From: BQJU01 sp965229635
Lineage (GTDB): Bacteria; Bacteroidota; Bacteroidia; Chitinophagales; Saprospiraceae
Assembly: GCA_965229635.1 (NCBI GenBank)
Contig: OZ245894.1
Span: forward strand, 5,642,001 to 5,706,000
Direction: 5' to 3'
DNA: 64,000 bases
This document shows, piece after piece, positions 8,534 to 16,036 of this stretch. The notes beneath the pieces are model-generated. The model saw only the letters and a list, made by a program, of their open reading frames with translations. It did not search any database and was not told where the DNA came from. The position numbers and the translations under genes were made by a program. Within the stretch, counting starts at the first letter, position 1, and each line of letters opens with the position of its first letter.

Positions 8534-9103
8534 TCACAACTCCAGCTTGCCCTTTAAAAGCAAAACCTGCACCTTTTGCAACGCCATTATCGTCAGCGAA
8601 TCGGTAATTTCTCCGCGTTCCATCATCATGATGGCTTCTGCCACCGGAAGTTTTTTTACCTGAAGTTTTTCCGTTTCATCCGGCTCAGATTCGCCAAAAG
8701 TGAGCCCTCTTGCCAGGTAGGCGATACCCGCTTCATCGGTAACAGAATTGGAGGTGTGAAAAGAGACCAACTCCTCCCATTCCCGGGCTTCGATGCCCGT
8801 TTCTTCCTTTAATTCCCGTTTGGCACTCTCTAATGTATCCGTACCCACCGGACAGCCGCCCTCGGGAATTTCCCAGCTGTACTCCTGAATAGTATACCGA
8901 TATTGGCCTACGAGCCAGGTATTGCCCTCTTCGTCAATGGGCACGATGCCAATGGCCAGATTTTTAAAATGTACCACCCCATAGATGCCCTTTCCTCCAT
9001 TGGGGTTGGTCACAATGCGATGGGATACCTGAATCCAGGGATTGTTGTAAACAACATCAATAGAGTGGGTAAGCCAGGGATTGGCCTCATGTTCATTGGG
9101 CAT
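8534..9103 (-). CDS. NUDIX hydrolase, ADP-ribose-pyrophosphatase-like
   Basis: A 189-residue NUDIX hydrolase, probably splitting ADP-ribose or a related nucleotide sugar. The nudix helix is clear: GGCPVGTDTLESAKREL followed by KEETGI (about residues 82-104), preceded by EYSWEIPEGG, typical of ADP-ribose pyrophosphatases. The Glu usual after the mid-box Gly is Thr here (GTD rather than GED), while the catalytic REL..EE is intact. It is last in a minus-strand operon with rlmH and a rhomboid gene (44-base gap). Confidence 0.88.
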   Translation of the reverse strand: MPNEHEANPWLTHSIDVVYNNPWIQVSHRIVTNPNGGKGIYGVVHFKNLAIGIVPIDEEGNTWLVGQYRYTIQEYSWEIPEGGCPVGTDTLESAKRELKEETGIEAREWEELVSFHTSNSVTDEAGIAYLARGLTFGESEPDETEKLQVKKLPVAEAIMMMERGEITDSLTIMALQKVQVLLLKGKLEL

Positions 9104-9147
9104 GGATCATCTTTTTTTATTTTGAATTGGCAAGTTCCAAATCCGTT

Positions 9148-9786
9148 CTATGAACCAAACGGCCCTGGGCCTTCCAGCAGACGCATCAATATCAGGTCAA
9201 ACAATTCAGAGCGCATCATTAAAATGGCCGCAACAGTAAACAATAGTCCGTAAACTGCTCCCCAAAAGTGGGCATTGTGGCCAATATTGTCCGTGCCCTG
9301 CTTATCCATATAATTGGAATAAAACAAATAACCAATACCTAACAAAAGGGCTGGTAAAGGCGGAAACAGAAACCATTGCCACGGATCATAGAGAATATAG
9401 GCAAATACCAGGGCCGAAGTTGCCCCCGAAGCACCAACCGCACCGTAGTAAAAATTATCCTGGTGGCGGAAAAAGGTCGGAATGGAAGAAACGATGATCG
9501 CACTTAAATAAAAAGCGACGTAGACAATGCGACCAATCGCTGTACCAAAGAGAAAGGAAAAGAACCCTTCGGCAAATTCTCCAAATTGGTACAACACAAA
9601 CATATTGATAAACAAATGCATCCAGCTACCATGCACAAATCCACTGGTCAAAAATCGATAATATTCTCCATTCTGCTTCACCAGTGCAGGCCGGAACGAC
9701 AGCTGTTGCATCATCTGCGGATTATTCAGGGCCTGGTAGGAAATCAGAGAGGTCATAATGACCAAAATCAATGTTATACTGATCAT
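9148..9786 (-). CDS. Rhomboid-family intramembrane serine protease
   Basis: A 212-residue, six-helix membrane protein. The catalytic Ser lies in GASGATSALVFAYILY (about residue 118), and the partner His in the last helix is in NIGHNAHFWGAVYG (about 170-173). HGSWMHLFINMFVLYQFG is the usual L1/TM2 block. Rhomboids cleave transmembrane helices of substrate proteins; the substrate is unknown. Its start is 3 bases after the end of rlmH, which implies co-transcription. Confidence 0.9.
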   Translation of the reverse strand: MISITLILVIMTSLISYQALNNPQMMQQLSFRPALVKQNGEYYRFLTSGFVHGSWMHLFINMFVLYQFGEFAEGFFSFLFGTAIGRIVYVAFYLSAIIVSSIPTFFRHQDNFYYGAVGASGATSALVFAYILYDPWQWFLFPPLPALLLGIGYLFYSNYMDKQGTDNIGHNAHFWGAVYGLLFTVAAILMMRSELFDLILMRLLEGPGPFGS

Positions 9787-9789
9787 AAT

Positions 9790-10263
9790 TTAGCTATTGT
9801 GATAGGGTTCGTTTTTCAAAATGGTCATTGCCCGATACAATTGTTCTACAAAAAAAAGCCGCACCATCTGATGCGAAAAAGTCATCTTGGACAGCGCTAT
9901 CCTGGCATTTGCTCTTTGGTAAATGGCATCGCTAAAACCATAGGCACCGCCCACTAGAAAAACTATCCTGCGGTAGGAAAGTTGCAACAAATGTTCCAGA
10001 TATTGAGCAAAATCTTCCGAGCGGTACTGTTTGCCGTTTTCGTCGAGTAAGATAAGGAAATCCTCATTTTTGAGTTTACTCAAAATCATCTCTCCCTCCT
10101 TGTCCTTGAGCAAGGGCGGCGTCAGCTTAGCGGCATTCTTCACGTCGGGCCAGGTCTCTATAGAGAATGGCAGATAGCGCTCCAGGCGCTTCTGAAATAT
10201 GGAAATTCCGGTTTCCAGATAGGATTCATTGGTCTTCCCGATCAACCAGAAGGAAACTTTCAT
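9790..10263 (-). CDS. rlmH: 23S rRNA (pseudouridine-1915-N3)-methyltransferase
   Basis: Methylates pseudouridine 1915 in helix 69 of 23S rRNA on assembled ribosomes, using SAM. It has 157 residues, the standard RlmH length. The SPOUT-fold landmarks are present: LDENGKQYRSEDFA, the SAM-site loop VFLVGGAYGFSD, and the C-terminal knot LSKMTFSHQMVRLFFVEQLYRA. It is first gene of the rlmH-rhomboid-nudix operon and divergent from purU. Confidence 0.97.
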   Translation of the reverse strand: MKVSFWLIGKTNESYLETGISIFQKRLERYLPFSIETWPDVKNAAKLTPPLLKDKEGEMILSKLKNEDFLILLDENGKQYRSEDFAQYLEHLLQLSYRRIVFLVGGAYGFSDAIYQRANARIALSKMTFSHQMVRLFFVEQLYRAMTILKNEPYHNS

Positions 10264-10271
10264 GTAGAAAA

Positions 10272-10303
10272 TTGAGTCAAGCTAGAAATTAGTAATAGTT
10301 TTG
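10272..10303 (+). promoter_or_regulatory. Candidate promoter for purU
   Basis: TTG at 10272-10274 and TAGTTTTG at 10296-10303, 21 bases apart. This fits the Bacteroidota pattern TTG-N17-23-TAnnTTTG and would start transcription near 10310. Confidence 0.4.
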
Positions 10304-10373
10304 CCAGTTATTGCAAAAGTTGTTCTCAAACACAGCACAAATCACGTTTGAGAACTACAATGGTAAGGAAAAA

Positions 10374-11231
10374 ATGAAAAAAAATACAGCAATTCTATTG
10401 ATTCATTGTCCCGATCAGAAAGGACTAGTGGCTTCGGTTACCGATTTTTTGCATAACAATAGTGGCAACGTCATTGATCTGGAACAGCATGTAGACCACG
10501 AACTGTCACATTTTTTCATGCGGGTGGAATGGGAACTCGACGACTTCGCCATCTCCAACGAAAAGATTGACGAATTCTTTGGCACCCTGATCGGCAGGAA
10601 GTTTAATATGGAATGGCAACTGCACTTTTCCAACCGCAAGCCACGCATGGCCATATTTGTATCCAAAATGTCGCACTGCCTGTACGATATTCTACAGCGC
10701 TATATGTCAGGTGAATGGGCCGTGGAGATTCCGGTCATCGTCAGCAATCATGAAAGCCTCAAATACATCGCCGAACGCTTTGACATTGACTTCAAACTGT
10801 TTGAAATCAATAAAACCAACAAGGCCGAGCAGGAAGCTGCCGAAATTGCACTTATGCGCGAGTTAGACGTGGACTTCATCATATTGGCGCGCTATATGCA
10901 AATCTTGTCGGATAATTTTGTGGCCCAATTTCCCAATCGCATCATCAATATTCACCATTCTTTCCTCCCGGCTTTTAAAGGGGCTCGCCCCTACCACTCC
11001 GCCTTCAATCGCGGTGTGAAACTCATTGGTGCTACCAGCCATTATGTGACCGCCGATCTGGATGAAGGGCCGATCATTGCCCAGGATGTTAGCCGGGTGT
11101 CTCACAAAGATTCCATTGCTGATCTGATCCGCAAAGGTAAAGACCTGGAAAAGGTCGTTTTGGCGGAAGCCATCTGGGCCCAATTGCAGCGCAAGGTTTT
11201 GCCCTACCGGAATAAGACAATCGTATTCTAA
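10374..11231 (+). CDS. purU: Formyltetrahydrofolate deformylase
   Basis: Hydrolyses 10-formyl-THF to formate and THF, balancing one-carbon pools and supplying formate for purine synthesis. The 285-residue protein starts at ATG 10374, where the N-terminal ACT domain begins (ILLIHCPDQKGLVASVTDF). The formyltransferase catalytic domain follows at about 88-280. Its Asn-His-Asp active site is visible in IINIHHSFLPAFKGA, with the Asp in TADLDEGPIIAQD. An upstream in-frame start at 10311 adds 21 unrelated residues. The stop overlaps that of the convergent purB. Confidence 0.95.
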   Translation: MKKNTAILLIHCPDQKGLVASVTDFLHNNSGNVIDLEQHVDHELSHFFMRVEWELDDFAISNEKIDEFFGTLIGRKFNMEWQLHFSNRKPRMAIFVSKMSHCLYDILQRYMSGEWAVEIPVIVSNHESLKYIAERFDIDFKLFEINKTNKAEQEAAEIALMRELDVDFIILARYMQILSDNFVAQFPNRIINIHHSFLPAFKGARPYHSAFNRGVKLIGATSHYVTADLDEGPIIAQDVSRVSHKDSIADLIRKGKDLEKVVLAEAIWAQLQRKVLPYRNKTIVF

Positions 11232-12565
11232 AATCCCTTACCGATGTAATTATGCGGGCTGATCTTTTTCATTTCGGCCTTCACCGCATCCGAAACCTTG
11301 AGCTGCTCGATAAAGTTGTGGATGTCTGCTTTGGTCACAGAAGCCTTGCCACGGGTCAATTGTAGCAGTGCCTCGTAGGGCTTGTCGTACCCTTCCCGGC
11401 GCAGGATATTCTGAATCGCTTCGGCCACCACCATCCAGTTGTTTTCTAAATCTTCTTCCAGTTTGGCCCGATTCAGTAATAATTTACTCAACCCTTTTTG
11501 GATAGATTTAAAGGCAATGAGGGTGTGCCCAAATGGGACGCCCAAATTCCGCAATACCGTACTATCAGTCAGATCCCGCTGTAACCGCGAAATGGGTAGT
11601 TTATCAGCCAGATGGGTCAATACGGCATTGGCTAGTCCAAGATTGCCCTCTGCATTCTCAAAATCAATGGGATTCACCTTATGGGGCATGGCCGAGGAAC
11701 CAATCTCTCCGGCGATGACCTTTTGTTTGAAATAATCCATCGAAATATAAGTCCAGATATCCCGACACAGGTCAATCAGGATGGTATTGATGCGTTTCAT
11801 GGCCTGAAAGGCGGCCGCCAGGTTATCGTAGTGTTCAATCTGCGTAGTGGGATGCGAACGCTCCATGCCCAGACTCTCGGCCACAAATTGATTGCCGAAG
11901 GCCACCCAATCCATATCGGGATAGGTGACGAAATGGGCGTTAAAATTGCCGGTAGCACCCCCAAATTTTGCCTTAAACGCAATGCCTTTTAATTGAGCTA
12001 ATTGCACATAGAGGCGTTCTACAAATACCTGTATTTCCTTGCCCAGAGTCGTTGGAGAAGCGGGCTGCCCGTGCGTTCGAGCCAGCATGGGAATGTCTTT
12101 CCACTCCTGCGCCAGTTTGGCCAATTCACCGGTCAATTGCTCAAAAAGCGGATAATAAACGTGCTCAATGGCGTGTTTCAGCAATAGTGGCGTAGCCGTA
12201 TTATTAATGTCCTGCGAGGTCAACCCAAAGTGGATAAACTCCTTATATTCAGACAGCTCCAACCGATCAAAAGCCTCCTTAATGAAGTACTCAACCGCTT
12301 TCACATCGTGGTTGGTGGTCTTTTCAATCTCCTTGATGCGCTCGGCATCTGCCAACTCAAAGTGGTTGAGCAAACGAATCAGATCATTGAGCTTTTCCTG
12401 AGGAATATCCTTCAACTGCGGCAGCGGCAATTCACAAAGTGCCATAAAGTAGTATACCTCAATCAATACCCGGTATTTAATCAGGGCGTATTCCGAGAAA
12501 AAGTCCACCAATTCGCTGGTTTTGGATGCATATCTGCCGTCAATGGGGGAAATCGCTTTGAGCAT
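11228..12565 (-). CDS. purB: Adenylosuccinate lyase
   Basis: Removes fumarate from SAICAR and from adenylosuccinate, in IMP and AMP synthesis. It has 445 residues from ATG 12565, the normal start (LKAISPIDGRYASKT). The fumarase/aspartase signature with the catalytic Ser loop is GSSAMPHKVNPIDFEN (about residue 280). The His segment ARTHGQPASPTTLGKE and LTSQDINNTA are also present. It is convergent with purU, whose stop codon shares two bases with this one. A good promoter match lies upstream at 12632-12665. Confidence 0.96.
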   Translation of the reverse strand: MLKAISPIDGRYASKTSELVDFFSEYALIKYRVLIEVYYFMALCELPLPQLKDIPQEKLNDLIRLLNHFELADAERIKEIEKTTNHDVKAVEYFIKEAFDRLELSEYKEFIHFGLTSQDINNTATPLLLKHAIEHVYYPLFEQLTGELAKLAQEWKDIPMLARTHGQPASPTTLGKEIQVFVERLYVQLAQLKGIAFKAKFGGATGNFNAHFVTYPDMDWVAFGNQFVAESLGMERSHPTTQIEHYDNLAAAFQAMKRINTILIDLCRDIWTYISMDYFKQKVIAGEIGSSAMPHKVNPIDFENAEGNLGLANAVLTHLADKLPISRLQRDLTDSTVLRNLGVPFGHTLIAFKSIQKGLSKLLLNRAKLEEDLENNWMVVAEAIQNILRREGYDKPYEALLQLTRGKASVTKADIHNFIEQLKVSDAVKAEMKKISPHNYIGKGF

Positions 12566-12631
12566 GACCTGTAGTTTTTTATTTTCTCCTTCTTTGACCA
12601 CGAAATTTGTCAAAGAACTTATTTTCTTTGG

Positions 12632-12665
12632 CAAATGTAAAAAACTGGTCATTTAATTTAGGCAA
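12632..12665 (-). promoter_or_regulatory. Candidate promoter for purB
   Basis: On the minus strand, TTG (12665-12663) and TACATTTG (12639-12632) are 23 bases apart. This matches the Bacteroidota TTG/TAnnTTTG pattern, about 70 bases before the purB ATG. Confidence 0.45.
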
Positions 12666-12690
12666 GCAGACTAGATTATCATTTTTACTG

Positions 12691-12698
12691 TATATTTG
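12691..12698 (+). promoter_or_regulatory. Candidate -7 box (TATATTTG)
   Basis: Exact TAnnTTTG match, 45 bases before the ATG of the small Lys/Cys-rich gene and divergent from the purB promoter. There is no matching -33 TTG at normal spacing. Confidence 0.35.
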
Positions 12699-12743
12699 GA
12701 TTTAATCTAAATAAGAATTATTTTTACGGTAAATTATGGCATC

Positions 12744-12899
12744 ATGAGCAGGATTAACACAACCAATGACACTGAATTCCGCCCGGAGGCACTGCGCTTG
12801 CCCTTCCCGCTGCCAGTTGTGCAGGGCAAGAAATTGAAGAAGAAATGCTGCAAAAAATACAAAAAAAACAAACGCTGCAAGCGCTGTCCTAATGGATAA
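12744..12899 (+). CDS. Small Lys/Cys-rich basic protein (51 aa)
   Basis: A 51-residue frame from ATG 12744 to TAA 12897-12899. The first half is unremarkable (SRINTTNDTEFRPEALRLPF). The C-terminal third is extremely basic with four cysteines (KKCCKKYKKNKRCKRCP). I know the pattern as a recurrent short Bacteroidota protein but cannot name a function; metal or nucleic-acid binding is possible. It sits between purB and the O-acylation operon, with a candidate -7 box upstream. Confidence 0.6.
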   Translation: MSRINTTNDTEFRPEALRLPFPLPVVQGKKLKKKCCKKYKKNKRCKRCPNG

Positions 12900-13037
12900 T
12901 GCGCCCCATCTACTTTACTGCTGAAGGTGTGCCCCTACCTTGGGGTTTTATCACTCATAATTGTCTTTTTCTTTTTTCATCATCAAATTTCTCCGCTCCG
13001 CTACCGCTCCGTATATTCGTGGCAAAAGTTGCACGGT

Positions 13038-14555
13038 ATGGAAGAAAATCAGTTTGGCAAAGCATTGCTACTGCTGCTCGTCAGCGTGCTGATTTTGATT
13101 GCCTATCCCGTGTTGCATCAGCAAATCCCCTATCTTCAACAGCATTTCCGCACTTATTCTGCTACCTCCTGGCTTCCGGAAAAGAAGGTTATTACTGATA
13201 GCACAAGTTTGGAGATTGCAATAGATTCCACGCTGGTTCAGGAAGATAAGTTACCCGCAGTACCTAAGTACAATGGCTGGCAATACCTCGCTGACTTTTA
13301 TGGCTTACTAAAGAAAAACAACGAGCAAATCCGCATTGCCCACTTCGGCGATTCCTCCATTGAAGGCGACCTCATCACCCAGGAATTTCGCGACAGTATG
13401 CAGCGCCGATTTGGCGGCAACGGCGTTGGTTTTGCCCCCATTACTTCTCCCATTTACGCCTTTCGCCGAACGTTGAATTTTCGATTTTCGGAGGGCTGGT
13501 ACGAGTGCGTAATGGGCGAGGAAAATCTGCAACAATTGCCGAGGGGCTATCTGGGCAACTACTTCACCGACTGGGATGCTCCCGAACCGGCAGACACAAC
13601 CGCAGTTGTTGACCCCGTGGAAGAAGAAATTCAAACCGACACCATAGTCGTCGACAGCCTGGCTTCCGACTCTACCCGGCAGCAAACCGCTGAAATCCAG
13701 GATACAACTTCTAATGAGGTAGAACCCAATTGGGTGCGCTACACCTCTTCCCGGCGTTTTGCCAAGGTCAATATTTTCACTACTAGCCGGCTTTTTTACG
13801 GGTCGCCGGTGCCCGATTCTCTGGGCAATCCCCAGGCCCCCGGATCGGTACAATTGGTCACAAAAGGCGACACCAGAAACATGGCGCTTGATCAACCGAA
13901 TACCATTAACGTGGCCCAACTCACAACTGCTCCTACGCACCGCATACAGCTCAATTTTAACCTCCCCGAGCGGCAACCCATTTACGGAGTCAGCTTTGAA
14001 AGCAAAACCGGGATTATTGTCGACAACCTGCCCACCCGTGGCAACTCCGGTGGAGGGTTGATGTATCTTGATGAAGGCGTTTTGCAGCAATTTCAGCAGC
14101 ACCTCGATGTTGACCTCATCATGCTGCAATTTGGGCTCAACGTGCTCAATGCAAAAATGGAGGATTACAGCTGGTATGAGAAGGAAATAAAGCTGGTCAT
14201 CCAACACCTGCGGCGCGGGTTTCCTGGAGCCAGCATCCTGGTTATCGGCCCTTCTGACCGGGCCATCAAAGTGGACGGGAAGATGCAAACCGATCCCAGT
14301 GTACCAAGGATCACTGCCGTCCAGCGCAATGCCGCAGAGGCATCGGAGGCGGCTTTTTTTAGTATTTACGAAGCCATGGGCGGAGCGGGCACCATGACCA
14401 AATGGGTCGACACGGAAGTGCCCCCACTGGCCAATTCTGATTATACCCATTTCAATTTTAAGGGATCTGAAAAAGTTGGAAATTTACTGCTGGAATTCCT
14501 GCTTTCCGGCTACGAAGAGTATCTTCGCGAACAACAAAAAGATATGGAGCAATGA
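13038..14555 (+). CDS. SGNH/GDSL-type hydrolase-like protein, membrane-anchored
   Basis: A 505-residue protein with one N-terminal membrane segment (about 8-27) and a large extracytoplasmic domain. SGNH block I is IAHFGDSSIEGD (Ser at about 105), a block III-like piece is LIMLQFGLNVLN, and block V is DYTHF (Asp467, His470). An acidic, Thr/Asp-rich insert lies at about 185-235. ATG 13038 is preferred because upstream in-frame residues give a second, unsupported hydrophobic leader. It overlaps the next gene by ATGA. With the SGNH-LysM and MBOAT genes it probably transfers acyl (likely acetyl) groups to a cell-surface glycan. Confidence 0.8.
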   Translation: MEENQFGKALLLLLVSVLILIAYPVLHQQIPYLQQHFRTYSATSWLPEKKVITDSTSLEIAIDSTLVQEDKLPAVPKYNGWQYLADFYGLLKKNNEQIRIAHFGDSSIEGDLITQEFRDSMQRRFGGNGVGFAPITSPIYAFRRTLNFRFSEGWYECVMGEENLQQLPRGYLGNYFTDWDAPEPADTTAVVDPVEEEIQTDTIVVDSLASDSTRQQTAEIQDTTSNEVEPNWVRYTSSRRFAKVNIFTTSRLFYGSPVPDSLGNPQAPGSVQLVTKGDTRNMALDQPNTINVAQLTTAPTHRIQLNFNLPERQPIYGVSFESKTGIIVDNLPTRGNSGGGLMYLDEGVLQQFQQHLDVDLIMLQFGLNVLNAKMEDYSWYEKEIKLVIQHLRRGFPGASILVIGPSDRAIKVDGKMQTDPSVPRITAVQRNAAEASEAAFFSIYEAMGGAGTMTKWVDTEVPPLANSDYTHFNFKGSEKVGNLLLEFLLSGYEEYLREQQKDMEQ

Positions 14556-16036
14556 TGGGATTGAAATTTTGGTTGACCGTCGCGGGCACTTTTTTTATGA
14601 TGGGTTCACAACAACCGGAAAGAGATGTCATACTTTCGAGTCTGCCAACGCCGGTATTGACCGATACGCTTCCCGCTGAATGGAAAGCCCAGTATCCTTT
14701 TCTCGACATAGAAGCCAATGCCCTGATTGATCCGCATCAACTGGCCTCATTTTTTGAAAAGCTTCGCCAGCTGGAAAATGGAGAAATCGACCGCATCAAT
14801 ATCGTGCACATTGGGGACTCACACGTACAAGCCAATTTCTGGACAGGAGGCTTACGCCAAAAATTTCAGGATCGCTTTGGTGCCGCTGGTCGCGGCTTGA
14901 TTTTCCCCTATTATCTGGCTGGAACCAATAATCCTCTGGACTACAAGATCACCAGCAATACGGATCAGTGGCTGGCCCACAACAATGCCTTCAAACCCGG
15001 CCCTCCCATGGGAATCAGCGGCATGAGCATTCAGACCACCAACCCCGACTTCACCCTGGAAATTCTGGTCAAAGATTCCCTGGGTGATGACCGCTTCAAT
15101 AAGGTGACCTTTTTTAATGAAAAGAGTACCTCCAGCTTTGATTATGCCTTGAGTATGGGCATCATCCCACCCAAGGAGGAAAAGCCAGAACCCGTGCAAC
15201 GCCAGATCCACCGCGTGCGCAAAGGCGATACGCTCTACGATCTGGGGCGTAAATATGGGGTAAGCGTGCGCAACCTACAACGCTGGAACGGGCTGCGCGG
15301 CAGTCGTTTGAGCATCGGACAAAGGCTGGTGGTCAAGGGCGGTACCGTGAGAAGGCCCAAGCCAAAGGTTGACCCCGGCAAACTGGGGCTAATTTCCAAT
15401 TCGGAATATCCTATTTTCCCGGGTCCCAATGCCTTGGAATTTGATACCTTATTGCACCGTCTCAACATCAGGGGTGATCGCCGTAACGACGCTCAGAAGG
15501 AAACCCTCGTATACGGCATTTCCCTGGAAAACACCCGGGAAAGCGGAATCGTCTACCACAGCATTGGCGTCAATGGAGCAAGCCACTTTCACTTCAATCA
15601 ATCCGAACATTTTGCGGAAGCCGTGCCCTGGCTCAATCCCGACTTGATCATCGTATCACTTGGCACCAATGAATCTGTTGGCTCTGATCCGGATGTGTTT
15701 AAGTTTAGAGAAGATGTTGATCTCTTCTACGAGAAACTGGCAGCATCCTGCCCGGAAATCCCGGTTTTGATCACGACCAATGCCGAGATTTTGCGCAAGC
15801 GAAAATACGTCAACAAAGGGACGGTACCCATCAAAGAGGCCCTCCTTAAGAAAGCCAAAGAAAGTGGCTTTGCCGTTTGGGATTTCTACGCACTCATGGG
15901 AGGCGAAGGGTCTATGCAGCAGTGGCAAAAGGCCGGACTGGCACATACCGATTTTATTCACTTTACTGAAGCCGGATATGCACTACAGGCGGACCTGCTG
16001 TACGCGGCTATAATTCAGGCGTATGAGCGGCATTGA
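14552..16036 (+). CDS. SGNH/GDSL hydrolase-like protein with internal LysM domain
   Basis: A 494-residue exported protein. SGNH block I is IVHIGDSHVQAN (GDSH at about 88-91), block III is IIVSLGTNESVG, and block V is DFIHFTEAGYALQ (Asp466, His469). Between blocks I and III lies a LysM module (about 219-264; RKGDTLYDLGRKYGVSVRNL), which binds GlcNAc-containing polymers such as peptidoglycan. The architecture is a catalytic domain interrupted by a carbohydrate-binding module. Both flanking genes overlap it (4 and 14 bases), so the three are translationally coupled. The acceptor is likely peptidoglycan or a GlcNAc polymer; this is inference. Confidence 0.85.
   Translation: MMGLKFWLTVAGTFFMMGSQQPERDVILSSLPTPVLTDTLPAEWKAQYPFLDIEANALIDPHQLASFFEKLRQLENGEIDRINIVHIGDSHVQANFWTGGLRQKFQDRFGAAGRGLIFPYYLAGTNNPLDYKITSNTDQWLAHNNAFKPGPPMGISGMSIQTTNPDFTLEILVKDSLGDDRFNKVTFFNEKSTSSFDYALSMGIIPPKEEKPEPVQRQIHRVRKGDTLYDLGRKYGVSVRNLQRWNGLRGSRLSIGQRLVVKGGTVRRPKPKVDPGKLGLISNSEYPIFPGPNALEFDTLLHRLNIRGDRRNDAQKETLVYGISLENTRESGIVYHSIGVNGASHFHFNQSEHFAEAVPWLNPDLIIVSLGTNESVGSDPDVFKFREDVDLFYEKLAASCPEIPVLITTNAEILRKRKYVNKGTVPIKEALLKKAKESGFAVWDFYALMGGEGSMQQWQKAGLAHTDFIHFTEAGYALQADLLYAAIIQAYERH

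Noticed and set aside
14458..14718. Minus-strand frames across the SGNH/MBOAT operon
   Set aside because: Antisense shadows of genes with clear catalytic motifs and translational coupling on the plus strand.
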